Origin: Sarcocystis neurona
Taxonomy: Eukaryota; Apicomplexa; Conoidasida; Eucoccidiorida; Sarcocystidae
Direction of reading: 5' to 3'
Length of the DNA stretch: 64,000 nt
NCBI GenBank assembly: GCA_000727475.1
Contig: KL647315.1
Coordinates: 424,406-488,405 of the forward strand
Part shown: positions 11,928-26,002 of the stretch, piece after piece
Layout: each line of letters begins with the position of its first letter
Position numbering within the stretch: position 1 is the stretch's first letter
Translations under genes and position numbers: made by a program
The notes under the pieces: model-generated
Database searches by the model: none
Told to the model about the DNA's origin: nothing
What the model saw: only the letters and a program-made list of their open reading frames with translations

Positions 11928-14900
11928 TCACCTCTCCGGCATCTGGTAGAGCGGCTGTTGATGTCGCAGTCCATCGAGGCCCTCGCCAAGTCCGACACTA
12001 CCTCGGGGGCTTGCCTGGAGATGTTCAGACAGAAGCATGTCCAATAGAGTGGCGCTAAACGTACAAAAACAGATACACGTAGGATCCTTCCCCCCGCATT
12101 ACCAGTCTGTGTAGAATAGCATGTCACATATTCCTTGATTCGAGTTCTGCAAAGAGCTATCATTGCTACGTGGAAATGCAAACCGGAGCAAGTGTATACA
12201 TTTGTGCGCGCGTCTTCAACAGCGTACGTTTACTCCCGTACGCACTGTAATACACGCGTCTGCTGCCAAACATCCATATTGCAGTTGGGTTACAAGGGGA
12301 ATCGCGTGGGCTCTTCCGGCAAGACATGGTGTCTACAGAGGCACTGACAACCCTATTTGGGAGCAAACGGAGGAATGGCGAAGCTGACCGGTGAAAGCAC
12401 AGAAACACTACGCCACCTCCGCAGAAAATTCCGTTTTTGTTTTCGTGAGCTCGTCTGTACTCTTCGACTCCCCCCCTCGACTCTGAGAAGCAGCGGGAAG
12501 GACGCTAATACTACTGTCGCGAAGGCGTGAAGTCACTATCAAAGCAAAACGAAAAGACATAAGTGCAGACTCTTACCCCTCCGCTGCTGACGTCGATGCC
12601 CCGTTGCTGCAGCTGATGTCGCATGCCCAGGTGCACCATCACCCACATCACTCCCATCGCCGCCACGTATGCACCTGTTCGCAGAGGCAGAGGGATATCA
12701 TGGCGCACGCAAGTCTACACAAACCCGGCGAATTTTAACAAGACTAAAACGACTGTGCAACTTTCTATCTCCTGTGTATTCTTTGTCAGACGTAAGGTTT
12801 ACCCTGGCGTGGTCATCAGAGAAAAGAAGGGAGGACCGAAACTCCTTGCTGTGCCGTCGTAGCTTTCTCTGCAGAAAGTTTGCACGGGACCGTTGACCGC
12901 TCGTACTACTACATTCGATTAAGACGGATCACCCACCCACACACGTGCGATCCACAGAAACGTGGCAAGCCTCAGTCTTCAGACACTGCAGACTCACGCA
13001 GGTTTTCTTCGTTTGATCGCTCACTCTAGTTTCCAGCATACAGTACGTGTCGATTCAGATCCTTGATCCGGTGATCAGGTTGTTGCTCCTGGGGCGGGTA
13101 GCAGCAGACGACTACGCTACGCGTCTCCGCCCTCCGTGTTACCCTCCTCCCGTGTCTCACCGAGTTGTGAGCATGTACGTGTGTTTACGTATATATATAT
13201 ATATATGCATACATGCAAAACAGTACAACCATGCGCCTCAAGCACCTGAACCGCATACAAAGAGAGGGGACGAAATTGAAACGGAGGGGGAGACGACACG
13301 CATATGTCCGTGCGCCCACCGAGAAACCACTCACGCGTTGATGGGTAGACGCAAATGCCGAAGCTCACGAGACACACATCTTCGCTCTCCTGTTTATGCG
13401 GTTCCTAACAGATACGCGGCGAGGTTTACCCAGATATTCACGTTTTCGGTTCAGTACGTGTCTGCAGAATAGTTGCAAAGTGCGCAGGAGAAAAGGCAAG
13501 ACACCTCGTGTCTAACTAGCCCAGCTGGACACAGGGGACACGCCTCTTCATTTTTGTGGAGAGAGAAGTGCATGTGAAGCAGGAGGCGATACAATCTTTT
13601 TGCAAGGCCGACTCATGGCATCGGCTACGGGAAGAGGAATACGGGAAAGGCAACAGCTTTGGGTACTGGATGTCGCAACGGCGAATGAGACAGAATCACG
13701 GCGAAGCGCTCTCAAAAAGACAAAAATAGTGTGGGACAAAATGCCACCAAGCTTTTGTCACGAACATGTGGACACGGGACCCAGTCGGAGGAGTGGTCGC
13801 AGCTGAAGCAAAGTAGGCACACCACACAGAGATATCCAGGTAACGCTTGATGCTTGAAGACTATAGACGAGGACGACGAAAACTCGACAGGGTCCTTCAT
13901 GCACGTATGCGAAAAACTATGTGGATTGCTGTAGAGTCCTCGTGCTTCCTTATCAGTGTCTGTGTAGCTGCACCTACGTGTCTAGGTTTCACGAGAGAGA
14001 CATGTAAAACAACGACACCTCCACATATGCACACAATTGTATACTTGGAAGCTTCTTCGACAACGAAGTAACGTTTCTCGACTCCCACTCTCGTGCGTAC
14101 TACTAGCCAGTAACGTAAGACGCAATTCTGGCTTCTTTTGTCATGCCAGAAAACAGAGGCCTACCGGCAGCGAGCAGAAGCACATTGATCGGCCACAGCG
14201 ACATGGCTATCGCACCTGCGCGAGGATGGACAGCACCAGCCACACACGCAGCAAGGGCCTGTCGACCTTTTGGTCATTCACAAGGAGTAGATACAGCACA
14301 GAAAGACCAATGGAGAGATGCTACAACACAGCTCCGCAGCAAGCTGAGTGGCCGCGGGATTGGAACGCTACAACATACGACCTGACTTACTCCTGCATCC
14401 ACCACTCATACGACAAGAAGTGGGCTAGAACTAGAACCCTCCTCACCTTTCGGCGTATAACCTTCGGTCGGTAGATGCAAGCATCAATGTGGGGGCACAC
14501 GTGGCCAATCTATGGGGATCTGCATACACCCGTGAATACCTGTGTTGTCAGTTTCTACGTGCGTCTATGGACTCGCCAGAGAGGTGAGACAATGTGGGCG
14601 CGTTTCGTCTAATTTCCCGTGTACAATCACTTGAAGAAAGGTATATACGTGTGCCCATACACACATGCATTAATATACATATCCGTGTGTGTGTGTACTG
14701 CTTAGTTCATCTGTGTCGGACCTCAGGCGCACGTCGCTCCCCGTGGTGTTGTTATAAGGGCGATGTTCCACGAGAAAAAGTCGCTCTGTGCGTTACAGGC
14801 GTCCACGCCACCTGCTGGCGCCTGTCGAGCTTCGCCAGACTACCAAAGATGACTCTATCTCAATCTTCACACGTCGTCAGCTCCCACCGCGGCACAGAGG

Positions 14901-17900
14901 TGCCGTGTCGTTTAGAGAACTCCATCCCGCCAAGGAGTAGAAGGAGTAAAAGAGTTCCCTGAAGTGGCTGATAGCAGAGCGGGGCCCACACGTTGTATAG
15001 TTGCTGCATGAGAACAGTCGTCTCAGGAAAGAAGGGAATGCAAAAAAAAAGTGGGGAAAAGGCGCCAAGAGTCCTCGTGCTGCAGCGCGGCTCACCTATC
15101 AGCATGTAGAACAATCCTTTTCCGAGGGGCACCGTTAGAAACTTGAACCACGTATGGAAGAACGGCTGAGCGCGCTCAAGAGCTTCAACGCCTTTCGCCT
15201 CCACCACACACACCGTGACTCCGAAGAACCTGCAGGGAGCAGCAGCACGAGCAACGGCACGGTACGTGAAAAAACTTTTTAGAGAGGGGAGCTAGCGAAA
15301 CGTTCGTGCAGGAACGGACGCTGATCAGGTTCTGAAACAGAATCGGCAGCGGCCCTGCTGCAGAAAGAGATGCGCAGCCCTAGAGAAGTCGATGAAAAAC
15401 ATACGGTGCCAGCAGCGGAGACGGCGCAGAGCATACACGCCTGCCCGTTCCTCGAAGCGGCAATGTCACAGCGTGAGAAGGGGGGAAGAAAAAGGAATCC
15501 GTCTACACGGAGAAGCGAGGGAATCGATCGTCGCAGAAGCAGAGGCGGGAACAGAGGCAACGCGAGTCCCTTGCAAGAAAGGGAAGAGAAGACGCCGGAA
15601 GGAGAAAGGGTCGCAGTGGCACAGACGGCAGGAGACACAAAGCGAGCCCAGCGTAAGAAAGAAACGAGGAGAAGTCGAAAGGAGAAAAAGAAGTCCTCCG
15701 AACCTGAGCGAGAGAGACAGAGGCACAGGAACCGCAGCAACAGGCAAGCCGTGAGCATTGTGCAAGAAAGCAAAAAGCTGCAACCTTTCCGCGATCACTA
15801 GGAGATAGCGGGCAAACTTCCGAAAAAAAAGTGAGACTGCAGGAGCCAGCTTGTCGAGTAGCATGGGCAAATGCGTGCAAAAACCAGCAGGAGATTCAAA
15901 GCAATACGTGTACACTGTCGGGTAGATCGACGGAAGTGCGGTATCGCGGGTGGCGTCACTGGGACGCGGTTCCCCTTGTCGTGTCATCATGTGCGTAACC
16001 CCTGCTGACAACACAAATGTTGATATTTTTAAGACTGGCTCCACCAACGGGTGATATGGAGAGAAGGACCCCGTTACAAGTGGCGCTGCTGTATGTGCCC
16101 GGATGTAAAGACCACGTGCGCAGACGGTTTGCGGTGTGTGTACACGAGGGACGCGCGCGCAACGTAGTGTACATACATCCACACACATAGACGTGTGGCG
16201 GGGCACGTGAGACGCCACACTGTCTGCGAATGAGCGAGTCATAGGCCAGCGGAAAAGCGAACTCTAAGCCGAACAGATATCCGCTGGGGCACAGGAACGT
16301 GTGCGTAGACCTTGTTACACGACGCTTCCTCCGGACACAAGCAGCAGCGGAAACAGGCAGTAATCTTGAGTGAACAGCAAAGAGAAGAGAACGGAACCAA
16401 AAGTACCGTGAAGCAGCTTTGTCCGTATACGGCCAAAGCACGCATAGAGGCGAGAGACATACCGAAATGCGAACGGTGAATAGGTACGCAGCAGGAAGAG
16501 GATCTGCAAAGTTCACGTGGGAACGCAACACGTAGCAAGAGAACGGAGCACCCGGCAGTTTTCAGCTGCAACTGGCGAAGCGCCCGCTACACGCCTCAAT
16601 TCGAAGACTACTTGTGCGGCGCTAGTTCTCCCTGAAGTCCGAGAAGCCTTTGTATGCAGTGAGCACAAAGAGTGACGACCAAAGCTGGTCCTCTTTTTGC
16701 AGAAGACGCTGCGTGTAGGATAAGAAAAAGTGCCCCAGTGCGCTTGCTTGCGCAACGCCTCCTGCACGCGGTCGCCGAACGGTGACATAGGCCGCCTACC
16801 TACCCGGCCTGCATCACGTCAACTTTAAATTCTCATCACTCGATCTGTCACTACACTTTCCTCAGCACTGCAAGCCATACGCTGCTTTCGACAGGCCCAC
16901 TGCATTGCCGAAGCGTCGCCAAGAATGACACGCACGCGACGGGGGAAAGGGGCTCCCAGGGCAGGTTTGGTGAGCAGAGTTGCCAGAAATGAACAGCTCA
17001 GTCACGCAGGTTAACGGTAGCGAAGAGAGCAGGCTGAAGAATTTGCTTCAGCGTTGCCTGTTTGAGTTCACTCAGAAGTTCACACTCTATGTACAGACGC
17101 ATATCAAAAGTGCATGACGCGTCCCACCGTCCACGTGTAGAAGAAACAAGGGGACGGAGCCAAAGACAGGTCGAACGCGCAACCACGTAGATAGGTTGTG
17201 GGGCCGAAAGCGCTTGTCACCTCGCATTTTCACGGCCACGAAAATCCAGGCTTCTTTCAGTGGCACGATAGCGGTAGACGGAGCAGTTCGTTGATTGCGG
17301 CACGAGAGAGGGAGACACGCTGGAGCGTTCATTCACTTCAGTCATACGCAGCAAAAACGAGCAGTTGCAGAGGACGTCAGAACAGAGAAACGGCGTCGTG
17401 CCGAAGAAGAAACCTGGCAGGGGAACAGAAATTGAAGAAGCAGCAGGAAGTCACTGCACACGCGTTCCGTCGGTGGTTTTTATACAAATTCTGCGCGTAA
17501 AAAGTGGAAATGCTGCGGGAGCGACGTTCCGTCTACGAAAACAAGACTTACAGCAAGAACAGCTGAAGGAAGTAACTTGTCGGGCTGGTAAAGACCACGA
17601 ACACGTTGAGAGTCTGCAACCCCGTCAGCACGACGATGGCAAGGCCACCTGGAGTAGAGACAGCGCCAGAGGGGAGAAACATCAGTGCAGGAACACTGCA
17701 GCGCTTGATTAAAACTCTGCCGGCGAAGACGAGGTTCCACCTACACGAGCAGCTCAGCGTCTGTGTATCTTGTCTTTTGCATTTCTTCACGGTGTCTACG
17801 AGACCCGCCCGTCCCACGTTCACAGAAAGAGGAAACGAAGAAAAACAGAACAACGACGTCACGTCGAATCCACCTGATCACACCTGAAAATACGGGCGAC

Positions 17901-19224
17901 CACCTGGGCACAGGGAGCTAAGATGACGCACTGCGACGTGTGTTTGCACGCCTTCAGTGCGTCCTCGCTACCACGCGGTACTCGAAATGCCTATTCGTGT
18001 GAGTGATCATACAGATCAGTATATCTCATACAAAAAGCAGCAGACAAGAGATCGGCCAGATACACGCCGATCATCCTGGCAACACAGACGAGTCAGAGAC
18101 AACTAGCGTCCTAGGTGCAAGGATCCGCATTACGGCTCAGCACGCAAAACTTATTTGGCGGCAGAAGCTTCTCTCTGCGAAGCAGAGGACGGCAGCACGG
18201 ATACAAAAAAGCATCGTCGAGCGACTACTTCTTTCTTTCCAAAAAAGACGCTCTGTATAGAGTTGAAAGGGCAGAAAAACTGCGCGCAAACGCGCACACA
18301 CAGTCACTGACACACATAGTCGCAGCGTTTTACTGGTGACGAGCCCTGGGGACTAATCGACTTCCGGAGGGTCATACACATCCACAGGCAGAGAGGCGAA
18401 CTGACGCGTCACGGCTATCTTAGGGAAGGAGAGAGGACGCTGCAGACCGAGGGAGAGGACCGCTGCAACTTAAGCAGAACAGCAGTGCTGCGGAGAGGTA
18501 GGGAAGGTTGCTGCAGAAGTGTGGTCTGTACCGAGAAAGCAGAGCGCACGCAGGGGCTTAGGCCCGTCCCCGGTAAGATTTGACCGTTCAAGAAGGCGAC
18601 CGCCTTCCTCCATAGCAAACGTGCCCATGCGCTGAGCGAACTGAGTAGATCCTTCGAGGACCGTTTTGAAGAAATCTGGGCGACTCCCAACTCTTTCACT
18701 GCCTGCTGGGCCACCTCTCTCTTCGACAGCGGGATGAGCTGCGTGAGACGCCGTCGAAACAAACTGCTGCACGCCCAGCAGCCTGCTGGCTGCGCCGGTG
18801 TTGGCGAGCCCAGCAAGTCCTGTCGCTGTCATCATCCGTCCTCCTCCTCCTCTTCCTCGACTTTCCCCTGATTCTTCTTCCCGCTCCGCTGCTGTCGCCT
18901 CCCTTCCTCGAGCTACACCTTCGGCAGGCGAAAGCGGTGGCGACTTCGACGCACCGGAAAAACGGCTGTCGCTGGCCGCGGGTCTGGCAAAGTACGGCTG
19001 AAAATACACACTTCCTTCTTGCGGGAGCCGCGGCTGCTGCTGTGCTACAGCAGAGGGTCTGTACTGATCGCTAGGCAAAGCAGGGCTGTTGCGCTTCTCG
19101 CTTGGGGCCCGCTGAAAAAAAGCTCCCGAGTCATGCAGGAGTTTCTCCTCACGCGGCGAAGCGCCTTGTTTTCCCCTTGAGTAATGATACGCAGAAGCTC
19201 CTCCTTGGGCAGCGGGATCCCTTC
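11928..19224 (-). CDS. COPI-associated family multi-pass membrane protein, 5' end unresolved
   Basis: Six minus-strand exons join perfectly in phase: 19224-19153, 18997-18532, 17648-17552, 15229-15096, 12674-12577 and 12014-11928, all GT-AG, giving 317 residues up to the TGA at 11930-11928. The first 170 residues or so are hydrophilic, with KEELLRIITQGENKALRR and an Arg/Gly-rich stretch. From PLRALCFLGGLAIVVLTG onward there are about four membrane segments, and FLTVPLGKGLFYMLIG matches the FL---GRGLFYLLIG signature of the COPI_assoc family (known in yeast and others as small Golgi/COPI-linked membrane proteins). The short tail after the last helix is hydrophilic. The 2.4-kb intron (12675-15095) and 2.3-kb intron (15230-17551) contain only non-coding sequence as far as I can tell. 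The start codon is not found: candidate 5' exons lie at 19.2-20.1 kb. Function beyond a likely early secretory pathway location is inference. Confidence 0.72.
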
Positions 19225-20100
19225 CTGGGGGCACACGCAGCAGCACGCAGCATCACAAAACAGACGGTTCACGACCGTCCGGACAAATACAACAGATTTC
19301 GATAAATATTGCAGTGACTGATGATGGAATGCTTTCTCCATAACTGCTGCTCGTAAGGGGCTCTTCCCGCCTCGCTGCCCCGAGCCACTGCTCAGATTCG
19401 TTTGCTGCTGCTGAAGAAACAGCGCCTCGCCGCTGCTGCTCTGTTGCGTGCGTCAAGTCTCTCTAGATTCTCAGCGCTGCTCCACATATGGTGCATTTCT
19501 AGACGCTTCGCCGCCCTGCGTCATGTGGCGATGCGAGTCCTGTTGTGTCCCCTTTTCCTAAGGCAGCTGCGCCTATGACTGTCAAAAGCCGCCCACAGAC
19601 CGCAGTCGCCTCCCTGATGTCATACGTGTCGCTTAACTGGTGTGCTACACTTCCGTCAGCCGCTTTCTCTTTCCCGGGCAGTTCTCTCTCCTTCACAATA
19701 GCAGCTGCAGCGCATTGCACTGGCTTTTCCCGCGGGCAAACTTTCCAAACAAAGTTCTCGGTTTATCGGCAACGGCGCGCTGAAATGCTACCTTTGGTGG
19801 AAATGCTACTCCTGCCGTGCTTCCTGTACCAGCTGCTGCTGCCGGTCACTGCGCGTTGATATGCTGCTTTTTGAAGTAGTGCTACTCGTGCTGTGCTTTG
19901 TCTCCCTGCTGCTGCTGCTGGCGGTGATGCTGCTGCTCTATGCGTTCTGCCGTTCCCGTCGTTTACAGTCGGAAGCACCACACGTGTTTGCACCTTCCTG
20001 CACCTTTGTTCTGCTGTTCCTACACAGGGAGATGCTTTCCTGAAGAGTCGGTCCCTGCTGCTGCTGCTCCCTTGCTGAAGGTAACCTTGCGACACCACTC
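19225..20100 (-). other. CTG-rich region possibly holding 5' exons of the COPI-associated gene
   Basis: Minus-strand open frames at 20098-19763 and 19720-19499 start with Met and have mixed composition (for example SDTYDIREATAVCGRLL), so they could be upstream exons. I could not find a donor that would join either to the exon starting at 19224 in phase 0, so no join is proposed. Confidence 0.25.
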
Positions 20101-23100
20101 CCCGGCCCTAACTATTGTCTCCGTTTCAACGCAGCGCTTACCCATTTCTGCAGCCCAGCTGTTCCTTGGAGTTCGCGAGTAAATATATCTATCGGAGAAA
20201 GCAGACGGAGCTGCAAGCAGACGTAGGATTCACGAATACATCTGTGAACACACCTGACAAAGTCAGGGGAACTTTTTTTTCTCTCTGCCTTTCTGGCACA
20301 ACTCGACCACGTGGAAGCAACAGCACTCACGGCGACTGCCCTAAGTGGCTCTCTCCTACAGAATCATTTCAGCTATAGTAAGATAGACGCATACATGTAG
20401 ACCTTTTGGACGAGGGAATTGAACAACCGACACGGCCTGCTGCTGCCGCAGCCACTCCCTTGTCTTGCGTTACGGCTCTTCTGAGCCGTCGTCTGCGAGG
20501 GTTGCTCACTTCAGCTCTTCAGCAGTAAGCAAATCTGTGTTTCTCCACAGCCGTGACCACTTAAAGAACGGCAGCGAAGTCGACGCACGTGTAGGGACGT
20601 AGAAAGATGTGTGACGCGATTTAATGAGGGAGGAGCAATTTTCAATTAAGAGTCAAAAAAATCAATAATTCTCTAATATCAAAAGATATTCATTCTGCAT
20701 GGATACAAGAGAAAGAAGAGGGCAAAGAAGAAGTAAATCAAGTAAATGAAACAGAGGTATTTGTGTGTACGCATATGTTGTCTCTGAGTTCACGCAAGTG
20801 TATACTCAGGAGGGGCAGGCGGGCACGTTGGAGTTTTCTTCAACGTGGCGTCGTGGCTTACACCCATCGCTGCGTATTTTTCGCACAGACGTATACGCGC
20901 CTGCAGAACTGTTCATACCTAGGATTTGTGCGCGCATACATAAGATGTGTCTGGCCGTCGCACCAGGCACGGGGACCACCGCTTCTTCACTGCTTCGGTG
21001 AAGGTTCGCCTGTCGATCAGTCAACGAACGGCTACAAGTGGAGAACTCCACCGTAGTAGAAGGCCCAACCTACAGGTTCTTCGTGTGGCTCCCCCTCGTG
21101 AACGCCGGGGCATCCAAAGAGTCTTTTTTCACTCCTCTTTTTCTCGCACCTCACGCCTCGCGCGGCTACACGAGAGGTGGTTTACATCAGTAAACAGCGG
21201 CACGCAAAACACACACGTGCGTTTTTTTTAAGAAATGAGTAAAAGGACATATGTGTTGACAAGAAATTACTTAATCTAGACGGAGCTTTTCGGTAGAGGA
21301 CGAGCAACATGAGGGACCTGCGGCAGAATAAGCAAATGGGCAGTCAATGAAAAGCAGAGTTCGACGACGAAGGGATACACACACTATAGATACCTTGTAC
21401 GGAGCAGAGCGCGACAGAGACGCTTCCGTCTTCTTTCAAGAAAGTCGGGCGCTTCTTTAGAAGAAGACGTTGAAGTCACGATAAGTAAGTTGTAGTCATT
21501 CGAGAAAGCCGACAAAGGGAAAGCACATTCCCACAACTTTTTTCAAGCAGGAAGAGAGAGAAAACTCGCTCGCGCGATCCGAAGTGGACGCGATTCTGCC
21601 GAAGAGCACAAGAAAAGAAGAAACGACATTCAGTCCACTGGTTTATGAGGGCGACAGAAGCCACATACAAGTTCTCAATGTTTTCAATAATAAACCTGGG
21701 TGGGGTGTGTGGCTCTCTTAGGGCTGTGGGAGAACAGACGGAAGGACGGGACCGGGGAAAGCATGACTTATATCACTGTATATCTGATTCTTTCGGCACT
21801 GAAAAAAATGTGCAAGTGAGCCGGTTTCTTCATCTTCTACCGGTCGAACTGGAGAAAATTGGTGAAGTAGAGCAGAACTTTTCCGGCAAGGAAATGTAGG
21901 CTAGTGAGTAGCCTGCGGTGGAACATTTTTGAAAATACTGTGCACTTCCACAATCTGGCATATGCGTGCAGAACTAAGAACGGAAAACTGCGTCCAAGCA
22001 GGTGCTTGGTTGCGGTGTGTGGCCACGTGGAACTTCTTGCACATATGCAGTGAGACGGACCACCTGGGCTTTCTAGAAATTGGTAATTTGCGAGAAGAGA
22101 AAAATTACGAGAAGGCTCAGAGAGAGTGCTTCACTTGATGGCACTGCTTAGAGGTAGACTTCTGCTGTTTAACCCTTCTACGTGTTCATACACAAAACAC
22201 TTCAACAGACATATTCATACATATAGATAGACGTACATATATATATATATGCGCGAAATGGCATCCCAAACACCTAAGTACAAGAGTAAACTGTATAGTT
22301 ATATTTGTAACGCACATCTATCGATAAACTAGACGCACGTACCCCTCACCAAGTGTCCACATCTAGTTACGCATTCGGACATCCTCACGCTGCAGGGAAG
22401 TCTGCTTTGTTGGCCAAGTACAGACCAAAAGAAGCAGTCTGATGGCTGGTTACTAATATGTCAGATCACAGCCCTGAGGATGATACGGCCTTAGTGACTC
22501 GCCAACAACTGTTGATCGATGTTATGCGGGACAGCGAAGTGAACGTAGAGCTATATTAGACATTATATATATACGTATATGTATGTATGTATAGATAGAT
22601 AGATAGATACGCATGTTCGGGTGGAAAGGGGTCGTCAGCTATAGCACCAACCCGCACACCTATCCGTACGCAAATATATACACACAACACAAACGCGGAA
22701 TAGATCTCTTGGAGGTTCCCCAACTGTGTTTGCATGTAGATGCACTGGGCACAAAAAACACTCCCATGGTCTACGTTTACGTGCTGGAGCATTCGTCGAC
22801 ACGGCGTGTTCCCACCGGCGCCTCCACGGCGCGAGACGCTCTTTCTCCAGAGGATTCGGTTCTGGGGTTCATGAATGCGCTGTATAGTTTGCACGTTGCA
22901 GTTTTCAAGAGTTTTACTATCTCACGCTGGAATCTCTAAACTGCAGGGAATTTTCTTAACTGGTGGGCACCCTAAGCCCCTTCCGCTCGCTCAAGACAAT
23001 ACGTAGCAGCCGGCCACGCGAACACTGCTAGTAAAGGAAAGGATGACGTCACTCATGCGAGTCGCGGAACAGAAAATGGAAGACGGATGCTAGAATTCTC

Positions 23101-23475
23101 GTTTTCACTTGTTGTCCCAACTGGGAAGTGACTAAAACTTCCAAACGAAGTGTAAAAAGACACGTCAACAGTACATCCTGAACCGTCTACTCGTCCTCTC
23201 CAAAGGTGCGGCTGGCAGAGGGTTGATCACACCGTTTTTGACACAGTGAGGCCTCCACCTGAAATCACCCACTCCCTCTTCCAGCTCCTTATGCTTCTTA
23301 TTCTATCAAAAAGACAGAGTTTAGTGAGGTGTAGGTAATGAAATAATGGCACTACTAGTGGGCTGCTGCAGGGGGGCGATGCGCGAGGCATCTCCGTCTT
23401 TGTGAGAATTTGCGACGGTGTCTTCGATCTCCCCCTCACACATACACGCATGGTAAGCATGGATTTGTATAAGTT
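20101..23475. other. Unassigned, mostly non-coding DNA
   Basis: There are short open frames in all frames, with no recognisable motif and no run of exon-like segments with matching splice sites. The TA/GATA microsatellites near 22235-22250 and 22560-22612 are the only clear structure. Confidence 0.4.
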
Positions 23476-24993
23476 GTGTGTGTTTATTCAGACGTGTCGG
23501 TGCACGAGACGATGTACAAATATGTCAATAGAGATATTCGCCAAGCTTTATGTCTGAAATGTGCAACTAACCCAAGCTCCCTGCGTATATTGGGATTTCA
23601 CTGTTCAGCCGTGCTTCCGCTTAAGTTGCGCCGATCTCTTCGACTCTACTCGCTGTGACAACTTGGCGCTGCGCAGATTTGCAGACTGATCTGTGCCCAT
23701 ATGCAAACAATTGCACACAATGAGGTGCACGTAGATAGTATAGGTACAGACACGAACGAACAGACGCAGGTTTGTCTCACACACACAATGCGGTGCATGT
23801 AAATAACGCAGGTACAGAAAGGAACAGGAACGAATAGACGCAGCTTTGTCTCTGTCTCCATGTAGCTTAGGAGAGATGCGCCCATAAAGGTGTGAAGGAG
23901 GAATTTGTAGAGAGGGCGATAGATGATTCTATGTGCACAGTCCCCTACGACAGATGATTCTCAACACGCAAGCCGCCAATGTGGTCGCTGTGTATGAAGA
24001 ACGCTCTACGTTTTTGCACTGCCACGACGACGTACGTGCGTGCACAAGTGCAAAGATATGTTGAAGGAAGAAGTATAGCATATCCCATTCCCCCGTACAT
24101 GGGATGTAAGCGTTTGGCAAGCGTCAAGCTCCGACGTCACATCACAGGACATTAATACGTCAGAAGGCAGGCGGGTGAAGTATACCAAACTTTTCCGTAG
24201 AACGTCGGCGTTCGGAGTCTTCGGTTAGTGTAGCAGTTCCCTCTGATGCGGCACTACATGCGTCTACGCAGACAGTCATATGAAATAAGCGTACCAACGC
24301 AAGCACAGCACGTTAGACTTTCACTGACATCAGAGTGCTTTCAGTAACAGGTTTGTCCTAGTGTAACACATTTAAAAATACACCTTCACGTACGACGTAG
24401 GGGCGGGCTTTGTGAAGTCGATGATTCCGTTTCGTTGTGCTTGCCAAATAATCTGCAGTCTCCGCGCCTCCGGGTGCAGTGAAGTGCTCCTCTGTTGACA
24501 AGCAATGGAACATTAATACGAGGATAACAGCTGCGTAGATATGAGGCGGCGGATGAGCAACAGGTAATCTCTTGCAGTGTGTCAACGGTCGCGCATCGTA
24601 CCAGTACTACTATGGCCGTGGGACGTCGCCGCACCTGTCGATGCATTGTGCTTGTGCCAGAACAAACAGACCCTCTGCCACGAAGTATATAATCGTGTCC
24701 AGCGCGAAAAGACAACAAGGTCATTCGCACGTGGACACGAACAGGAAGAAACAGTCATTTACACGTGGAGAATGAGTGCCTTACACGCACGTCGAGCAGC
24801 GGTCAAAACATATGATGAAAACGTCTTCATATCGGATGATATGCAGGCGTCGGAGATTGTGCTTGGGTCTCGCGTGGAAGGTCTGATATGGGCCAGGACA
24901 ATATTTGTGACTAGTATTACTGGTGTATCAGGTTGCAAACAAGCGGTTGAACAATACATCGAAACGCGTCATCAGCTGACGCGTGAACACTAA
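23476..24993 (+). mobile_element. Possible decayed integrase fragments of Ty3/gypsy-like elements
   Basis: On the plus strand, 23476-23658 has RDIRQALCLKCATNPSS followed by a LPL segment, which resembles the end of the integrase zinc-binding domain (DI--Y---C--C--NK-S, then PLPIP). At 24572-24700, CARTNRPSATK looks like a second copy of the same motif. At 24830-24990, FISDDMQAS and CKQAVEQYIE could correspond to the SDRDP--F and N-ALEQYL parts of the catalytic core. No HHCC set or DDE triad is complete. The two zinc-like motifs about 1 kb apart suggest two fragments. This is the weakest of the retroelement calls together with the 27.8-kb one. Confidence 0.35.
23718..23855. repeat. Two-copy tandem repeat, period about 68 bp
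   Basis: CAATGNGGTGCANGTA, then AGGTACAGA, AGACGCAG and TTTGTCTC recur in order, in copies starting at 23718 and 23786 with substitutions and a small insertion. Confidence 0.7.
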
Positions 24994-26002
24994 TGCGGTC
25001 CAGTACACATTCGCACAGCAGGAGCGCACGACGCAGTCATTCCTTGACTTTAGGTGCTGAGTCAATGGCAACAGACACACACAGAGTCCACGTGGACGCA
25101 CTCATCCCGGAACAGCTCGGCGAAATAGTAAGGACGTGTTCCAAATGGCATTAAACCCAGAGGCGGGTGAAAACAAATCAGTAATTCCACCTCCGAGTAG
25201 ATGATCAGGAGCTGTACAGGCCGCACGCGTTTGGAGAATACTGAATGAACTGGTACAGATCACGACCTCACTCAGCAGTACGAGAACATACGTTTCCCTT
25301 CTTTCCAAAGCTTTCTCTTTTCGAGGAGCGACATACGCCTTAACCGCCTTCTTTACTGTGTGCTCCTCTTCGCGGCTTCCCGCTGTCGAAGGATGACGGT
25401 GCCTACGTGCATGTGCATGTAGTGGGAGACAGTTGTCCCTCCAGTACTTCAACAGTAGCGTTTCGGAGCACGAAGGCAAAGGTATGTAACGTTCGCACCG
25501 CGTGCTGCACTGACACTTACGCGGACGAGAGAATGACTTGGAGAAAAGCACAGCTACGCAGAGCCGTATAGGCAAGCGTGTAGCCAGACCTTCGGAGTAG
25601 AGGCAGCTACGAAACAGCGATACACAACGTGAGAAACTCCCTCAGCTCTGTGAATACGCAGCCGCGAACGCGGGGCGCAGCGGGGACCAGCGGTAGGCCA
25701 GCAGCGACTGTTCGGTCTGTGTACGTTACACCAGTCCGCAGGCAACTGTTGCCGTAGCAGGACGGGGGAAAGAACAGTAGCACAGCTCAAGATATATGTC
25801 ACGCATCCCCACAACACCTAGGAGACACCCACACGAGGAAAGAACACAGCCACAGAGGCAGTAGCAGCTGTGCAGGGTCACGCACAAAAATCTGCTCCAT
25901 TCGGTACTATGACACACTCTACCAGTGTCTGCGCCGAAGCTGCGGAAATAGACGAAGAGAATCTCTTCTCGCGTGGAATGTCTACAAAACTCTAAGCAGG
26001 CG
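24994..26002. other. Unassigned DNA
   Basis: I see no supportable gene or motif. The open frames on both strands are short and lack family signatures. Confidence 0.4.

Noticed and set aside
15370..15801. Plus-strand Arg/Lys/Glu-rich frame (143 codons)
   Set aside because: It is the complement of a pyrimidine-rich stretch inside an intron of the COPI-associated gene, and it has purely purine-driven composition with no motif.
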